Shown here: positions 30,003 to 39,085 of the stretch, in pieces | How positions within the stretch are numbered: the first letter of the stretch is position 1 | How the letters are laid out: each line of letters opens with the position of its first letter | Source of the DNA: Pandoraea faecigallinarum | Lineage (GTDB): Bacteria; Pseudomonadota; Gammaproteobacteria; Burkholderiales; Burkholderiaceae | DNA: 64,000 nt | Direction: 5' to 3' | Assembly: GCF_001029105.3 (NCBI RefSeq) | Contig: NZ_CP011807.3 | Coordinates: 558,001 to 622,000 of the forward strand | Notes under the pieces: model-generated | Database searches by the model: none | Told to the model about the DNA's origin: nothing | The model's input: the letters and a program-made list of their open reading frames with translations, nothing else | Program-made: the position numbers and the translations under genes

Positions 30003-30971
30003 ATGAAACTGTGGAAATCCCTGCTGGCCGGCGCGGCCATGATCGCCTCGGTCGCGGCGGCACACGCGCAGGAAATCAATTTCGGCATCATCTCGACGGA
30101 CTCCAGCGCGGCACTGCGTCAGCGCTGGCAGCCCCTGATCGACGACATGGAGAAGCAGACCGGACTGAAGGTCACGCCGTTCTTCGCCACCGACTACGCC
30201 GGCGTGATCGAAGGCATGCGCTTTAACAAGGTCCAGTTGGCATGGATGGGCAATAAGGGCGCGATGGAAGCGGTCGATCGCTCGCAGGGCGAAGTCTTCG
30301 CGAAGATCATCTACGCCGATGGCACCGAAGGTTACTACTCGTTGCTGATCTCGAACGCATCGAGCCCATACAAGACGCTCGACGACGTGATCAAAAACGG
30401 CAAGAAGATCAACTTCGGTCTGGGCGATCCGACCTCGACGTCGGGCACGCTGGTGCCGGGCTACTACGTGTTCGCGAAGCACAACATCGATCCGCGCACG
30501 TACTTCAAGACGGCCCGCAGTTCGAACCATGGCGCCAATCTGATGGCGGTCATCAACAATCAGGTGGATGTCGCGACCAACAACACCGAAGAACTGAACA
30601 AGCTCGAAGCGACGCAGCCCGAGAAGGCCAAGCTCGTGCACGTGATCTGGAAATCGCCGCTGATTCCGTCGGATCCGCTGCTGTGGCGCAAGGACCTGCC
30701 GGACGGCACGAAGAAGAAGATTCGCGACTTCTTCCTTGCCTATGGTAAGGACGCGCACGAGAAGGAAGTGCTCAAGAACATCTACAACTACGGCGGCTTC
30801 CGTGCGTCGTCGGATGCTCAGCTTCTCCCGATCCGTCAGCTCGAACTGTTCAAGCAGAAGGTGCAGCTCGAACAGGACGCCAACGTCGATGCCGCCAAGA
30901 AGAAGACGCAACTGGCCGAGCTCGACAGCAAGCTCGCAGCGCTCGACAAGGAACTGAGCAAGACCAAGTAA
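30003..30971 (+). CDS. phnD: Phosphonate ABC transporter substrate-binding protein
   Basis: PhnD is the periplasmic receptor that binds phosphonates. The 322-residue precursor has a signal peptide ending AHAQ (about 22). The mature protein has the family start EINFGIISTDSS, the FFATDYAGVIEGMRF region and GLGDPTSTSGTLVP, the phosphonate-contact loop. The C-terminal 50 residues form a Lys/Glu/Leu-rich helix likely to be a coiled coil. AGGAG lies ten bases upstream. It is followed by two tandem hairpins, which could protect this abundant segment of mRNA. Confidence 0.95.
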   Translation: MKLWKSLLAGAAMIASVAAAHAQEINFGIISTDSSAALRQRWQPLIDDMEKQTGLKVTPFFATDYAGVIEGMRFNKVQLAWMGNKGAMEAVDRSQGEVFAKIIYADGTEGYYSLLISNASSPYKTLDDVIKNGKKINFGLGDPTSTSGTLVPGYYVFAKHNIDPRTYFKTARSSNHGANLMAVINNQVDVATNNTEELNKLEATQPEKAKLVHVIWKSPLIPSDPLLWRKDLPDGTKKKIRDFFLAYGKDAHEKEVLKNIYNYGGFRASSDAQLLPIRQLELFKQKVQLEQDANVDAAKKKTQLAELDSKLAALDKELSKTK

Positions 30972-30972
30972 G

Positions 30973-31007
30973 CGCCGGTATGCGCCGGCGGACGTGACGC
31001 AACGTCC
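30973..31007 (+). other. Two tandem hairpins between phnD and phnE
   Basis: CGCCGG-TATGCG-CCGGCG and GGACGT-GACGCA-ACGTCC are adjacent perfect six-base inverted repeats that share one base, two bases after the phnD stop. There is no T-run, so they look like mRNA-stabilising structures of the kind found after binding-protein genes rather than a terminator. The remaining 156 bases to phnE show no gene. Confidence 0.55.
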
Positions 31008-31163
31008 CCGGCGCAATGCGCGGCAATCGTTGACGACATAGATTCCAGCGATGGCGGGTCCGGGACTTCGGGCCGCCATCTCCTCAGCGGTCCGATTTTC
31101 CACCGGCTTCCCGGGCATCGTTCACGGGCATCGGCCGAGCCGGTATGACTCGTGGTACTCGAC

Positions 31164-31970
31164 ATGAACACCAGCGCATCCATTACAGCCAACGACCGAC
31201 TGCCGGGCGAGCCGCCCAAACGTTCGTGGCTTTCCCTGTTCGGTTGGGGCATCTTCTTTCTGGTCCTGGTGTGGTCGTGGGGCGGTGCCGACATGCGTCC
31301 GCTCGATCTGATTCGCGACTCCGGCAACATGAGCCAGTTCGCGCACGACTTCTTTCCTCCTGACTTTCGCGAATGGCGGGTGTACGTCCACGAAATGATC
31401 GTGACGATCCACATCGCCGTGTGGGGCACGGTGCTTGCGGTGCTGTGCTCGATTCCGATGGGGCTGCTGTCCGCGTCGAACATGGTGCCGGCATGGGTGT
31501 ATCAGCCGGTGCGTCGCGTGATGGACGCCTGCCGCGCGATCAACGAAATGGTCTTCGCGATGCTCTTCATCGTCGCGGTGGGGCTTGGCCCGTTCGCTGG
31601 TGTTCTTGCGCTGTGGGTGCATACGACGGGCACGCTCTCGAAGCTGTTCGCCGAGGCGGTCGAAGCGATCGATCCGCGTCCGGTCGAAGGCGTGCGCGCC
31701 ACGGGGGCGCGCGCCATCGACGAAATTCTGTACGGCGTGCTGCCGCAGGTCATGCCGCTGTGGATTTCGTACACGCTGTACCGTTTCGAGTCGAACGTGC
31801 GTTCGGCGTCGGTGGTCGGCATGGTCGGCGCCGGCGGGATCGGCGTGGTGCTCTACGAAGTGATTCGCAGCTTCCAGTACGCGCAGACGTGCGCCGTCAT
31901 GGTCATCATGGTGATTGTGGTGACGTGCATCGACGTCTTCTCCGCACGCGTGCGCAAGATGGTGATCTGA
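31164..31970 (+). CDS. phnE: Phosphonate ABC transporter permease
   Basis: PhnE is the membrane channel of the PhnCDE importer: 268 residues with about six helices, including [14 protein letters not shown], a central helix around [20 protein letters not shown], and the cytoplasmic EAA loop [20 protein letters not shown] that docks PhnC. The ATG at 31164 is preferred to a GTG at 31152; neither has a good ribosome site. It converges on phnM, with a bidirectional terminator between. Confidence 0.92.
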   Translation: MNTSASITANDRLPGEPPKRSWLSLFGWGIFFLVLVWSWGGADMRPLDLIRDSGNMSQFAHDFFPPDFREWRVYVHEMIVTIHIAVWGTVLAVLCSIPMGLLSASNMVPAWVYQPVRRVMDACRAINEMVFAMLFIVAVGLGPFAGVLALWVHTTGTLSKLFAEAVEAIDPRPVEGVRATGARAIDEILYGVLPQVMPLWISYTLYRFESNVRSASVVGMVGAGGIGVVLYEVIRSFQYAQTCAVMVIMVIVVTCIDVFSARVRKMVI

Positions 31971-31985
31971 CGATTCGGATGTAAC

Positions 31986-32021
31986 GAACGAAAAAAGGCC
32001 GGACGCGGCCTTTCTTCGTTC
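31986..32021. terminator. Bidirectional intrinsic terminator between phnE and phnM
   Basis: GAACGAA-AAAAGGCC / GGCCTTTCTTCGTTC forms a long stem with A-rich left and T-rich right arms, so it can terminate both convergent phnCDE (+) and phnGHIJKLM (-) transcription. Confidence 0.88.
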
Positions 32022-32035
32022 CACGAGGCCGCGCA

Positions 32036-33181
32036 TCAGGCGATGCGCTGTCCCGTCATATACGTTTCGCGCGGAATGGGCGGCATGCCGGGGCGTACGG
32101 CAACGCGCACCATATCGGCACGCAGGCCCGGCCGGATGCCGCCGCGATCGGTCAGACCCACCGACTGCGCCGGATTCCACGACACCGTGCGCATGGCCTT
32201 CGACAGCGTCCAGCCGTGCGCCGCGTGATCGTTGTGCAACTGGAACGCCGCTTGCAACAGGCTCGCCGGCACGTAATCCGACGACAGAATGTCCAGCACA
32301 TCCTCTCGCGCGAGTTCCGCTGCCGCCACATTACCCGAGTGCGAGCCGCCGCGCACCACGTTCGGCGCACCCATGATGACGCCGATCGACTTGTCGTGCG
32401 CCGCGCGCGCGGCAACGAGCGTCGTCGGAAATTCGGACAGTGCGACGCCGTCACGCCCGGCTTCTTCCACATGTTCGAGCGATGTGTCGTCGTGACTCGC
32501 GAGCGGCAGACCACGCTCGCGGCTCATCGCGACGATGGTGCGACGATGCGCAATGGCGTACTTCTCCTGCTGTGCTTTCAGGTCCGCGAGCATGGCGTCC
32601 CACTGCGCGTCCGGCACCTTGCCGTTGCGCTCATGGTATTGACGGTGCAGCACCGGGTCGTGCCACTGACGTTGTCCCGGCGTGTGATCCATCACCGATA
32701 CGAGACGCAGCAGCGGGTGATCGCACATGTCGGCAAACGTATCGGCGGCGTCCTGCGTCGCGATTTCACAGCGCAGATGCAGGAAGTGGTCCGCACGGAA
32801 AAGACCGGCCGCAATGGTGTCGAGCAGCGCCTGCCCGCACTCGACCTGCACTTTGCGGCTGCGCAGGCCGGACGCGTCACGCTCGCCAATCACCAGCGAG
32901 TCGAACACGGTCGTGATGCCGGCGGCGGCGATCTGCGCGTCGTGGATCGCGAAAGCGGCGTGCGTATTCCAGTACACGCCCGGACGCGGCGCGAGGTGCT
33001 TCTCCAGATTGTCGGTATGCAGCTCCACCAGGCCCGGCACCAGATAGTCGCCCTCCCAGTCGATGGCCTCGGCCGCTTGCGTCGTGCCTTCCTCCACGGC
33101 GTAAATGAGGCCTTCGCGCACTTCGACCACGCCGTGGAAGGTCGTGTCGGGCGTGACGATGCGAGCGTTCTTGATAAGCAT
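32036..33181 (-). CDS. phnM: Alpha-D-ribose 1-methylphosphonate 5-triphosphate diphosphatase
   Basis: PhnM removes pyrophosphate from ribosyl phosphonate triphosphate, giving the substrate of C-P lyase. The 381-residue amidohydrolase-superfamily protein has the metal motif ELHTDNLEKH (His55, Asp57), SHDDTS and later conserved GAPNVVRGGSHSGN and SSDYVP with the catalytic Asp. The ATG at 33181 has CGGAG nine bases upstream. It is the last gene of the phnG-to-phnM operon. Confidence 0.96.
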   Translation of the reverse strand: MLIKNARIVTPDTTFHGVVEVREGLIYAVEEGTTQAAEAIDWEGDYLVPGLVELHTDNLEKHLAPRPGVYWNTHAAFAIHDAQIAAAGITTVFDSLVIGERDASGLRSRKVQVECGQALLDTIAAGLFRADHFLHLRCEIATQDAADTFADMCDHPLLRLVSVMDHTPGQRQWHDPVLHRQYHERNGKVPDAQWDAMLADLKAQQEKYAIAHRRTIVAMSRERGLPLASHDDTSLEHVEEAGRDGVALSEFPTTLVAARAAHDKSIGVIMGAPNVVRGGSHSGNVAAAELAREDVLDILSSDYVPASLLQAAFQLHNDHAAHGWTLSKAMRTVSWNPAQSVGLTDRGGIRPGLRADMVRVAVRPGMPPIPRETYMTGQRIA

Positions 33182-33197
33182 GGACAGACTCCGGGGA

Positions 33198-34019
33198 TCA
33201 ATGAGCGGGACGAAGCACGGGGCGCATCGCGAGCGTGCGCGTCGCCACTTCGTCGCGGGTGGCCTCGTCGTGGAAGATGCCGACGATGGCGCTGCCCGCG
33301 GCACGGGCTTCGGCAATCAGTTGCGCGACCACGGCGCGGTTGTGCGCGTCGAGCGACGCCGTCGGCTCGTCGAGCAGCAGCACGGGGGCGGTGGCGATCA
33401 GCCCGCGTGCGATGTTGATGCGCTGTTGCTCGCCACCGGAGAACGTCGCCGGTGCGAGCGTCCAGAGACGTTCGGGAATGTTCAGCCGTGCCAGCAGGTC
33501 GCGCGCGCGCCTGGCAGCCTCGGCGTCGCCATGCCCCAACCGGCGCAGCGGCTCCGCCACGATGTCCAGCGTGCTCACGCGCGGGATCACGCGCAGGAAC
33601 TGGCTGACGTAGCCGAGTGTGGTGCGGCGCACGGCGAGCACTTCGCGCGCGCTCGCGGCGCTCAGGTCGACCCAGCGCCCGCCGCGTCCGGTCCGGGTGG
33701 CGTCGTGGCGAATCTCGATGCGTCCCTCACCCACGAGGTAGTTGCCGTAGAGGCAGCGCAGCAGCGTACTCTTGCCCGAGCCCGAGGGGCCGACGAGCGC
33801 AACGCACTCGCCGCGCCGTACCGTCAGATCGACACCTTCGAGTGCCGGAATGGCCACGCCGCCCTGCGCGTGCAGACGGAAAGTCTTGTGCAGGCCCTGA
33901 GCGCGCAGCATGACGTCGTCCTCGCGTGTGCCGAGGGTGAGCGCCGCGTCACAGGGCGAGGTGAACGTGGTGGACGTGGCGGAATTCGCGAACGAAGGGA
34001 GAAGAGTTCCGGAGTTCAT
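33198..34019 (-). CDS. phnL: Phosphonate C-P lyase system protein PhnL (ABC-type ATPase)
   Basis: PhnL is an ABC-like ATPase needed with PhnG, H and I to attach phosphonate to the ribose of ATP; it is not a transporter. The 273-residue protein has Walker A GPSGSGKS (77-84), signature [15 protein letters not shown] and Walker [12 protein letters not shown]. The ATG at 34019 overlaps the phnK stop as ATGA. Met37 (33911) would give the more usual N terminus [11 protein letters not shown]; the first 36 residues are Ser/Thr-rich and may not be translated. Confidence 0.94.
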   Translation of the reverse strand: MNSGTLLPSFANSATSTTFTSPCDAALTLGTREDDVMLRAQGLHKTFRLHAQGGVAIPALEGVDLTVRRGECVALVGPSGSGKSTLLRCLYGNYLVGEGRIEIRHDATRTGRGGRWVDLSAASAREVLAVRRTTLGYVSQFLRVIPRVSTLDIVAEPLRRLGHGDAEAARRARDLLARLNIPERLWTLAPATFSGGEQQRINIARGLIATAPVLLLDEPTASLDAHNRAVVAQLIAEARAAGSAIVGIFHDEATRDEVATRTLAMRPVLRPAH

Positions 34020-34828
34020 ACGGGCAGCACCGAGGAAACCAGCAATTGCGTGTAAGGATGTTGCGGATCGTCGAGTACCTGATCGGTGAGCCCGGTCTCG
34101 ACCACGCGCCCCGCCTGCATCACGATCAGACGATGGGCGATGAGACGCGCCACCCCGATATCGTGCGTGACGATGATGGCGGCCAGATGAAGGCGCTCCA
34201 CCAGCGAGCGCAGCAGATCGAGCAGGCGTGCCTGCACCGACACGTCGAGACCGGCGGTCGGCTCGTCCATGAACACCAGCCGCGGTTCCGTCACCAGATT
34301 TCGCGCAATTTGCAGACGCTGCTGCATGCCGCCGGAGAACGCGCCGGGCATCTCGTCCACCCGCGCGGGGTCGAGTTCGACCTGTGCCATCCAGTGACGC
34401 GCCTTCTCGCGAATGTCTCCGAAGTGACGCGCCCCGACCGCCATCAGCCGGTCCCCGATATTGCCTCCGGCGGATACGTTCATGCGCAGTCCGTCGCGCG
34501 GGTTCTGTTCGACGAATCCCCACTCGGTGCGCAGCAGGCGGCGCCTGTGCGCTTCGTCGAGTGCGCTCAGGTCGTGCAGCGTGCCGTCGATGCCGCGATA
34601 GTGGAGGGAGCCGGCATCGATCTCGTGACGCAGGGCCAGCGCGTTGAGCAACGTCGACTTGCCCGACCCGGATTCGCCCACGACACACACCACTTCGCCG
34701 GGCCAGAGATCGAACGTCACGTCGGCACAGCCGACCCGCTCGCCGTAATGCTTGCCAAGGCCCGTGACGCGCAGCAGCGGTGCGTCCATGGTTGCGGTAC
34801 CTGGCGCTTTATCCGTCGCGGCGTTCAT
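34016..34828 (-). CDS. phnK: Phosphonate C-P lyase system protein PhnK (ABC-type ATPase)
   Basis: PhnK docks on the PhnGHIJ core as an ABC-like ATPase. The 270-residue protein has Walker A GESGSGKS (51-58), signature [15 protein letters not shown] and Walker [13 protein letters not shown]. It is preceded and followed by ATGA overlaps with phnJ and phnL, a tight translationally coupled operon. Confidence 0.95.
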   Translation of the reverse strand: MNAATDKAPGTATMDAPLLRVTGLGKHYGERVGCADVTFDLWPGEVVCVVGESGSGKSTLLNALALRHEIDAGSLHYRGIDGTLHDLSALDEAHRRRLLRTEWGFVEQNPRDGLRMNVSAGGNIGDRLMAVGARHFGDIREKARHWMAQVELDPARVDEMPGAFSGGMQQRLQIARNLVTEPRLVFMDEPTAGLDVSVQARLLDLLRSLVERLHLAAIIVTHDIGVARLIAHRLIVMQAGRVVETGLTDQVLDDPQHPYTQLLVSSVLPV

Positions 34829-35823
34829 GTGCGCTCCCCGGGTGCCCGAGCGGGCGCTGCAGTCGTTACATGAGTCGTTGCATGCGCCGGTACGCGAGCA
34901 GGCGTACGCACCGGTGCGTGCGCCACGCCGGTCATGCCGGCCGAGGCGCGCTCGCCGCAGTAGTCGCTGTCCGAGCACACATACATGCGCGTGCCTTCGT
35001 CGTCGGTGATGACTTCGTCGAGAAAGCTCTCGGTCGCGCCGCACAGCGCGCAATGGGCGTCCCACTTCTGGATCTCGAACGGATGATCGTCGAAGTCGAG
35101 GCTCTGCACCGGCGTGTACGGCGGTATGGCATAGAGACGTCGTTCGCGTCCCGCGCCGAAGAGTTGCAGCGCCGGGTTCATATGCATCTTGGGATTGTCG
35201 AATTTCGGAATCGGTGAGGGCGACATCAGATAACGCCCGTTCACGATGACGGGGTAGTCGTAGGTCGTGGCGATGGCGCCGTGACGCACGATGTCTTCGT
35301 ACAGACGCACGCGCATGAGGCCGTACTCACCGAGCGCGTGCAGCTTGCGCGACTCCGCGATGCGCGGCTCCAGGCGATACATCGGCTCGGGCATCGGCAC
35401 CTGGTAGACTAGGATCTGGCCGTCGGTGAGCGCCGCTTCGGGTATGCGGTGACGTGTCTGGATAACGCTCGCCTGCGTCGTCTTCGTGGTGGTGGCGACC
35501 CCGGCCGTGCGCGCGAAGAAACGGCGAATGTTCACGGCGTTGGTCGTGTCGTCCGCGCCCTGGTCGATGACCTTGAGCCTGTCGCCGGCACCGATCACGG
35601 CGGCGGTGACCTGAATGCCGCCTGTGCCCCAGCCATAGGGCAGCGGCATTTCGCGGCTGCCGAACGGCACCTGATAGCCGGGAATCGCGACCGCCTTGAG
35701 CAGGCTGCGTCGAATCATGCGCTTGGTGTGCTCGTCGAGAAAGGCGAAGTTGTAGCCGTCTGCCGTCGTCGCGCCGGGCGCTGCGGGGTGGGGCGTGTCC
35801 TGCCATGTGGCGGCGTCGTTCAT
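34825..35823 (-). CDS. phnJ: Carbon-phosphorus lyase core radical enzyme PhnJ
   Basis: PhnJ is the radical-SAM enzyme that breaks the C-P bond, releasing the alkane and ribose cyclic phosphate. The iron-sulfur and catalytic cysteines are C258, C261, C283 and C289 (C-X2-C-X21-C-X5-C). The glycyl-radical residue is Gly49 in PGYQVPFG. Both are offset by exactly 17 from E. coli (Gly32, Cys272), so the active site is intact. The protein is 332 residues versus about 281 in E. coli. The extra length is 17 residues at the N terminus and a Thr/Ala/Pro-rich tail after residue about 297. ATGA overlaps on both sides. Confidence 0.97.
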   Translation of the reverse strand: MNDAATWQDTPHPAAPGATTADGYNFAFLDEHTKRMIRRSLLKAVAIPGYQVPFGSREMPLPYGWGTGGIQVTAAVIGAGDRLKVIDQGADDTTNAVNIRRFFARTAGVATTTKTTQASVIQTRHRIPEAALTDGQILVYQVPMPEPMYRLEPRIAESRKLHALGEYGLMRVRLYEDIVRHGAIATTYDYPVIVNGRYLMSPSPIPKFDNPKMHMNPALQLFGAGRERRLYAIPPYTPVQSLDFDDHPFEIQKWDAHCALCGATESFLDEVITDDEGTRMYVCSDSDYCGERASAGMTGVAHAPVRTPARVPAHATTHVTTAAPARAPGERT

Positions 35824-37103
35824 GCGGCCTCCTGAGTGGTCCGGACAGCAGGCGCGACGGCATCGCCTTCGGGCTGCATTCCGTATTTCGCGGCGTGCTC
35901 CGCGCGCAGACGGCGCACCAGTTCCAGCTCGGACTGGAAGTCGACGTAGTGCGGCAGCTTCAGGTGCTGCACGAAGCCCGAGGCTTCCACGTTGTCGCTG
36001 TGGTACAGCACGAATTCCTGTTGCTGGGCAGGCGAGTTGGCTTCGTCGCCCAGTTCCTTCGTGCGCAGCGCACGGTCGACCAGCGACATGGCCATCGCCT
36101 TGCGTTCGTTGTGACCGAAGGCCAGTCCGTAGCCCTGTGTGAACTGCGGCGGCGTCTGCCGATTGCCACCGAACTGCGTGACCATCTGGCATTCCGTCAC
36201 GGCGATCTCGCCGATGTCGATGGCGAAGCCGAGTTCTTCGGGTTCGATTTCGATGCGCACCTGCCCGATGCGGATCTCGCCGGCAAAGGGGTGGTCGTTG
36301 CCGTAACCGCGTTGCGTCGAATAACCGAGCGCCAGCAGGAAACCCTCGTCGCCGCGGGCGAGGTTTTGCAGGCGGGCGGTGCGCGAAGCTGGTGTGAAGA
36401 GCGGCGAGTGCACGAGGTCGTGCGGTTCGGGATCGCTGCTGTCGGTGCACAGCGCTTCGAGCAGGCCGTCGCGCTTCATGATGTCGGTCACGCGCGTGGT
36501 AGCGGCAATGGGCGGAACGTCGGGAACGTCGGGAACGTCCGGGGCGCTGGCCTCGCTCGCGGACGGTGCCGCGTCTGCTGTCTGCTTCGCGGTGTCGGTC
36601 GCAACGTCCACCGCCGTCCGCGCCGCCGAGGCAGCTCCCGTTCCGCCGGCCGTACCGCGCATCTCGCCCGGGAGCGCCGTCCCCGGCATCTCACCCTCGG
36701 CCAGCAGGGCGAAGTCGAGCAGGCGTTGCGTGTAGTCGTACGTGGCGCCAAGCACCTGACCGCCCGGCACGTCCTTGAATGTCGCGGAGATGCGGCGCGA
36801 CAGACGCATCTCCGCCGTATCGATGGGCCGGGTGGTGCCCAGCCGTGGCAGCGTCGTGCGATAGGCACGCAGCAGGAAGATCGCCTCGACGAGATCGCCC
36901 GCTGCCTGCTTGATCGCCAGCGCGGCAAGCGTTTCGTCGTACAACGCGCCTTCGCTCATCACGCGCGAGACGGCCAGACGCATCTGTTCCCGGATCTGGG
37001 TCACGGTCAGCGCAGGGATATCGGGATTGCCGCGTCGCGCCCTGGCGAGCAGATCCCACGATTGTTCGATGGCGCGCTCGCCACCTTTGACTGCGACGTA
37101 CAT
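35820..37103 (-). CDS. phnI: C-P lyase core subunit PhnI with a low-complexity insertion
   Basis: PhnI is the nucleosidase-like subunit that, with PhnG/H/L, displaces adenine from ATP by phosphonate. The start MYVAVKGGERAI and the C-terminal RRLRAEHAAKYGMQ region are typical. The protein is 427 residues, longer than the roughly 354 of E. coli. Much of the excess is an Ala/Gly/Asp/Pro-rich insertion at about residues 138-198, containing DVPDVPDVPP encoded by a 9-base tandem repeat. The ATG at 37103 overlaps the phnH stop as TGATG and has GGAGG upstream. Confidence 0.94.
   Translation of the reverse strand: MYVAVKGGERAIEQSWDLLARARRGNPDIPALTVTQIREQMRLAVSRVMSEGALYDETLAALAIKQAAGDLVEAIFLLRAYRTTLPRLGTTRPIDTAEMRLSRRISATFKDVPGGQVLGATYDYTQRLLDFALLAEGEMPGTALPGEMRGTAGGTGAASAARTAVDVATDTAKQTADAAPSASEASAPDVPDVPDVPPIAATTRVTDIMKRDGLLEALCTDSSDPEPHDLVHSPLFTPASRTARLQNLARGDEGFLLALGYSTQRGYGNDHPFAGEIRIGQVRIEIEPEELGFAIDIGEIAVTECQMVTQFGGNRQTPPQFTQGYGLAFGHNERKAMAMSLVDRALRTKELGDEANSPAQQQEFVLYHSDNVEASGFVQHLKLPHYVDFQSELELVRRLRAEHAAKYGMQPEGDAVAPAVRTTQEAA
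36514..36540. repeat. Three 9-base tandem repeats inside phnI
   Basis: GGAACGTCG occurs twice and GGAACGTCC once, head to tail, in frame with phnI, encoding repeated Asp-Val-Pro. Copy-number change would add or remove three residues without shifting the frame. Confidence 0.9.
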
Positions 37104-37738
37104 CAGCAAACCTCCACGTGCGTGGTGCGCGGCAGCCCGAGCACCGAGTCGCCTGCGGCGATCAATAAATCGAGGCCGGCCGGAAAGCGCGGCGCGAGTG
37201 CGGCGCGCGCCTGCCAGAAGCCGGCGTCAAGCGCGCCGACCGTGACGTCCGCGTGCGTCTCGATGCCTGGGCCGCGCAGACGCAGACGCAGTCCGCCGTC
37301 ACCCGCGTGGCCTTCGGCAAGGGTGGGCACATCGACGATCAACGTGGTGCTGTGTTCCGGCGACCCGGCAGTCCCGAACGCGAAGCGCTCGAGCGCCGGG
37401 CAGCGGGCGGGATCGGTGAGCAGTGCAAACTGCGCCGTCGCGAGTTCGGCTTCGCCACCGAGCAGCGGCGCACCGGTGTGAAAGCGCAGCGCGCTCGATA
37501 CTTCGGTGAGCGGCGCTTGCAGCCATACTGGCGTGGTGGCGTCGGTCAGCGCGAGGAGCGTGGCGCGCGCGGCTACGCTCGCTTCGGCGCTGTGCGCGAG
37601 GCGTTTGCCGACGCTGCGCAGTTGGCCTGGGCGCGCGAGCGCATCGAGCACCGCGCGAAAGACGCCCTGGGCGTCGTGGACCGGATCGGCGAAACCGGGT
37701 TGCAACGCCGACCAGTCAGGCATCCGTGCCGTCGACAT
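37103..37738 (-). CDS. phnH: C-P lyase core subunit PhnH
   Basis: PhnH is a core subunit of the C-P lyase complex with a PLP-transferase-like fold but no cofactor. The 211-residue protein has the family pattern PGFADPVHDAQGVFRAVLDA near the start and ALERFAFGTAGSPEHSTTL in the middle. GGGAGG precedes the ATG at 37738. It starts just before the end of phnG (one base gap), consistent with coupled translation. Confidence 0.94.
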   Translation of the reverse strand: MSTARMPDWSALQPGFADPVHDAQGVFRAVLDALARPGQLRSVGKRLAHSAEASVAARATLLALTDATTPVWLQAPLTEVSSALRFHTGAPLLGGEAELATAQFALLTDPARCPALERFAFGTAGSPEHSTTLIVDVPTLAEGHAGDGGLRLRLRGPGIETHADVTVGALDAGFWQARAALAPRFPAGLDLLIAAGDSVLGLPRTTHVEVC

Positions 37739-37739
37739 T

Positions 37740-38231
37740 TCAGGCCTCCCGGACCATGGTGAAGAACTCGACGCGGCTCGCGGCCGTGTCGGCGTCACGC
37801 TGCTCGGCGGCAGCCGTCAGGCGTTGCGAGATCGTGGCGAGCGCACCGGCGGCGAGCGCGCTGCGGTACAGCGGCATCTGCATGAGGGCATCCAGACGCG
37901 CCACGCGCACGGCGCGCTCGCTGTCGCGTCCGAGCACGTAGCCGGTGCCTATCACGCCGTCCTGCTGTCGCAGGGTGCAGCGCGTGACGGTCGTCTCGCC
38001 GAGGTTGAAACGCTCGCCGCTGCCGCCCACGCGGCCCTGCACCATCACGAGGCCGGTCTGCGGCGCGCGCAGCCAGACGAAGGGTGGCGCGTCGGGACAA
38101 TGGGCGATGGCGTCGTCGAGTTCGTCGCGGGTGGCGCGCGCAAGCAACGCCAGCCACCTGGCACGCTCGGGCCGCGTCTGCCGGGCAGCGCCGTCCTCGT
38201 CACGCGTAGTGTCGGAAGATGTGATTCGCAT
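37740..38231 (-). CDS. phnG: C-P lyase core subunit PhnG
   Basis: PhnG binds PhnI in the core complex and is the first gene of the phnGHIJKLM operon. The 163-residue protein has the family segment RWLALLARATRDELD and a GRVGGSGERFNLGE loop. The ATG at 38231 has no ribosome site. A palindrome that contains a possible -10 sequence lies only five bases upstream, so the mRNA may be nearly leaderless. An in-frame later start is not obvious. Confidence 0.92.
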   Translation of the reverse strand: MRITSSDTTRDEDGAARQTRPERARWLALLARATRDELDDAIAHCPDAPPFVWLRAPQTGLVMVQGRVGGSGERFNLGETTVTRCTLRQQDGVIGTGYVLGRDSERAVRVARLDALMQMPLYRSALAAGALATISQRLTAAAEQRDADTAASRVEFFTMVREA

Positions 38232-38233
38232 GA

Positions 38234-38262
38234 TTGTCTAGTCGTATAGACGTGTGTATGAT
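38234..38262 (+). promoter_or_regulatory. PhnF-type operator overlapping divergent phnF and phnG promoters
   Basis: The palindrome GTCTA-GTCGTA-TAGAC (38236-38251) resembles operators of GntR/HutC regulators. It overlaps TTGTCT-N17-TATGAT (38234-38262), a sigma-70 promoter reading toward phnF. On the other strand it includes TATACG, a possible -10 for phnG. A repressor bound here would block both directions. Confidence 0.65.
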
Positions 38263-38323
38263 CGCAATAATTTCGGCAAGCGGAATTCGCGACCTCATTA
38301 CAACTTTCCGGGGTGTCAATTTG

Positions 38324-39085
38324 ATGACAGCGCAACTCGAACGTGGCGCCGGCGTTGCGGTCTGGCGGCAAATTGCGCAGATTCTGGCGACGGAGATCGG
38401 TGAACGACGCTATGGCGAAGGCCTGCCGGACGATCGTCTGCCGAGCGAGACGGAGCTTGCGCAGCGTTTCGGCGTCAACCGCCACACCGTGCGCCGCGCG
38501 ATTCTCGGACTTGCCGAGCAGGGCCTCGTGAACGTCGAGCATGGCCGCGGCACGTTCGTGCAGGCCGCAGCCATCGGCTACGTGATCGGGCGCCGTACCC
38601 GTTTCACCGAAAACCTCTCGCAGAACAATCTGAAGACGGCGCAGCGGATCGTCTCGGCCCATAAGGTCAAGGCGGAAGGCAGCGTCGCGCAGGCGCTCGG
38701 ACTACGCGCGGGGGCATTCGTCTATCGCGTCGAACTGGCGCGTCGCAGTCTCGACGCCCAAGGCATCGAGTTGCCGCTGGCCTACAGCGAGAACTGGTTC
38801 TCCGCATCGCGCTTTCCCGACTTTCCCGACGTCTTCGAGCAGCACGAAACCATCAGTGCCGCGCTCGCCGTGTTCGGCGTGAAGGATTACACGCGTCGGG
38901 AAAGCCGCATTGGCGCACGCATGCCCGATGCCGACATTGCGCGTCATCTCGGGATCAATCGTCAGCAACCGGTGCTGAGTGTGGAGAGTACCGATGTGGA
39001 CGAGGCGGGCAAGCCGATCAAGTACGGTATCGCCTATTTCCCGGCCGATCGCATGCAACTCGTGGTGCAGGGGGAAGCGCAATGA
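38324..39085 (+). CDS. phnF: GntR/HutC family phosphonate regulator PhnF
   Basis: PhnF is the dedicated transcription factor of C-P lyase operons. The 253-residue protein has an N-terminal GntR winged helix (about residues 10-80; LPSETELAQRFGVNRHTVRR) and a C-terminal UTRA ligand-binding domain (about 100-245). The ATG at 38324 has GGGG ten bases upstream. Its stop overlaps the next gene as ATGA, so it is co-expressed with DUF1045 and phnN. The palindrome between phnF and phnG is its likely site. Confidence 0.93.
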   Translation: MTAQLERGAGVAVWRQIAQILATEIGERRYGEGLPDDRLPSETELAQRFGVNRHTVRRAILGLAEQGLVNVEHGRGTFVQAAAIGYVIGRRTRFTENLSQNNLKTAQRIVSAHKVKAEGSVAQALGLRAGAFVYRVELARRSLDAQGIELPLAYSENWFSASRFPDFPDVFEQHETISAALAVFGVKDYTRRESRIGARMPDADIARHLGINRQQPVLSVESTDVDEAGKPIKYGIAYFPADRMQLVVQGEAQ

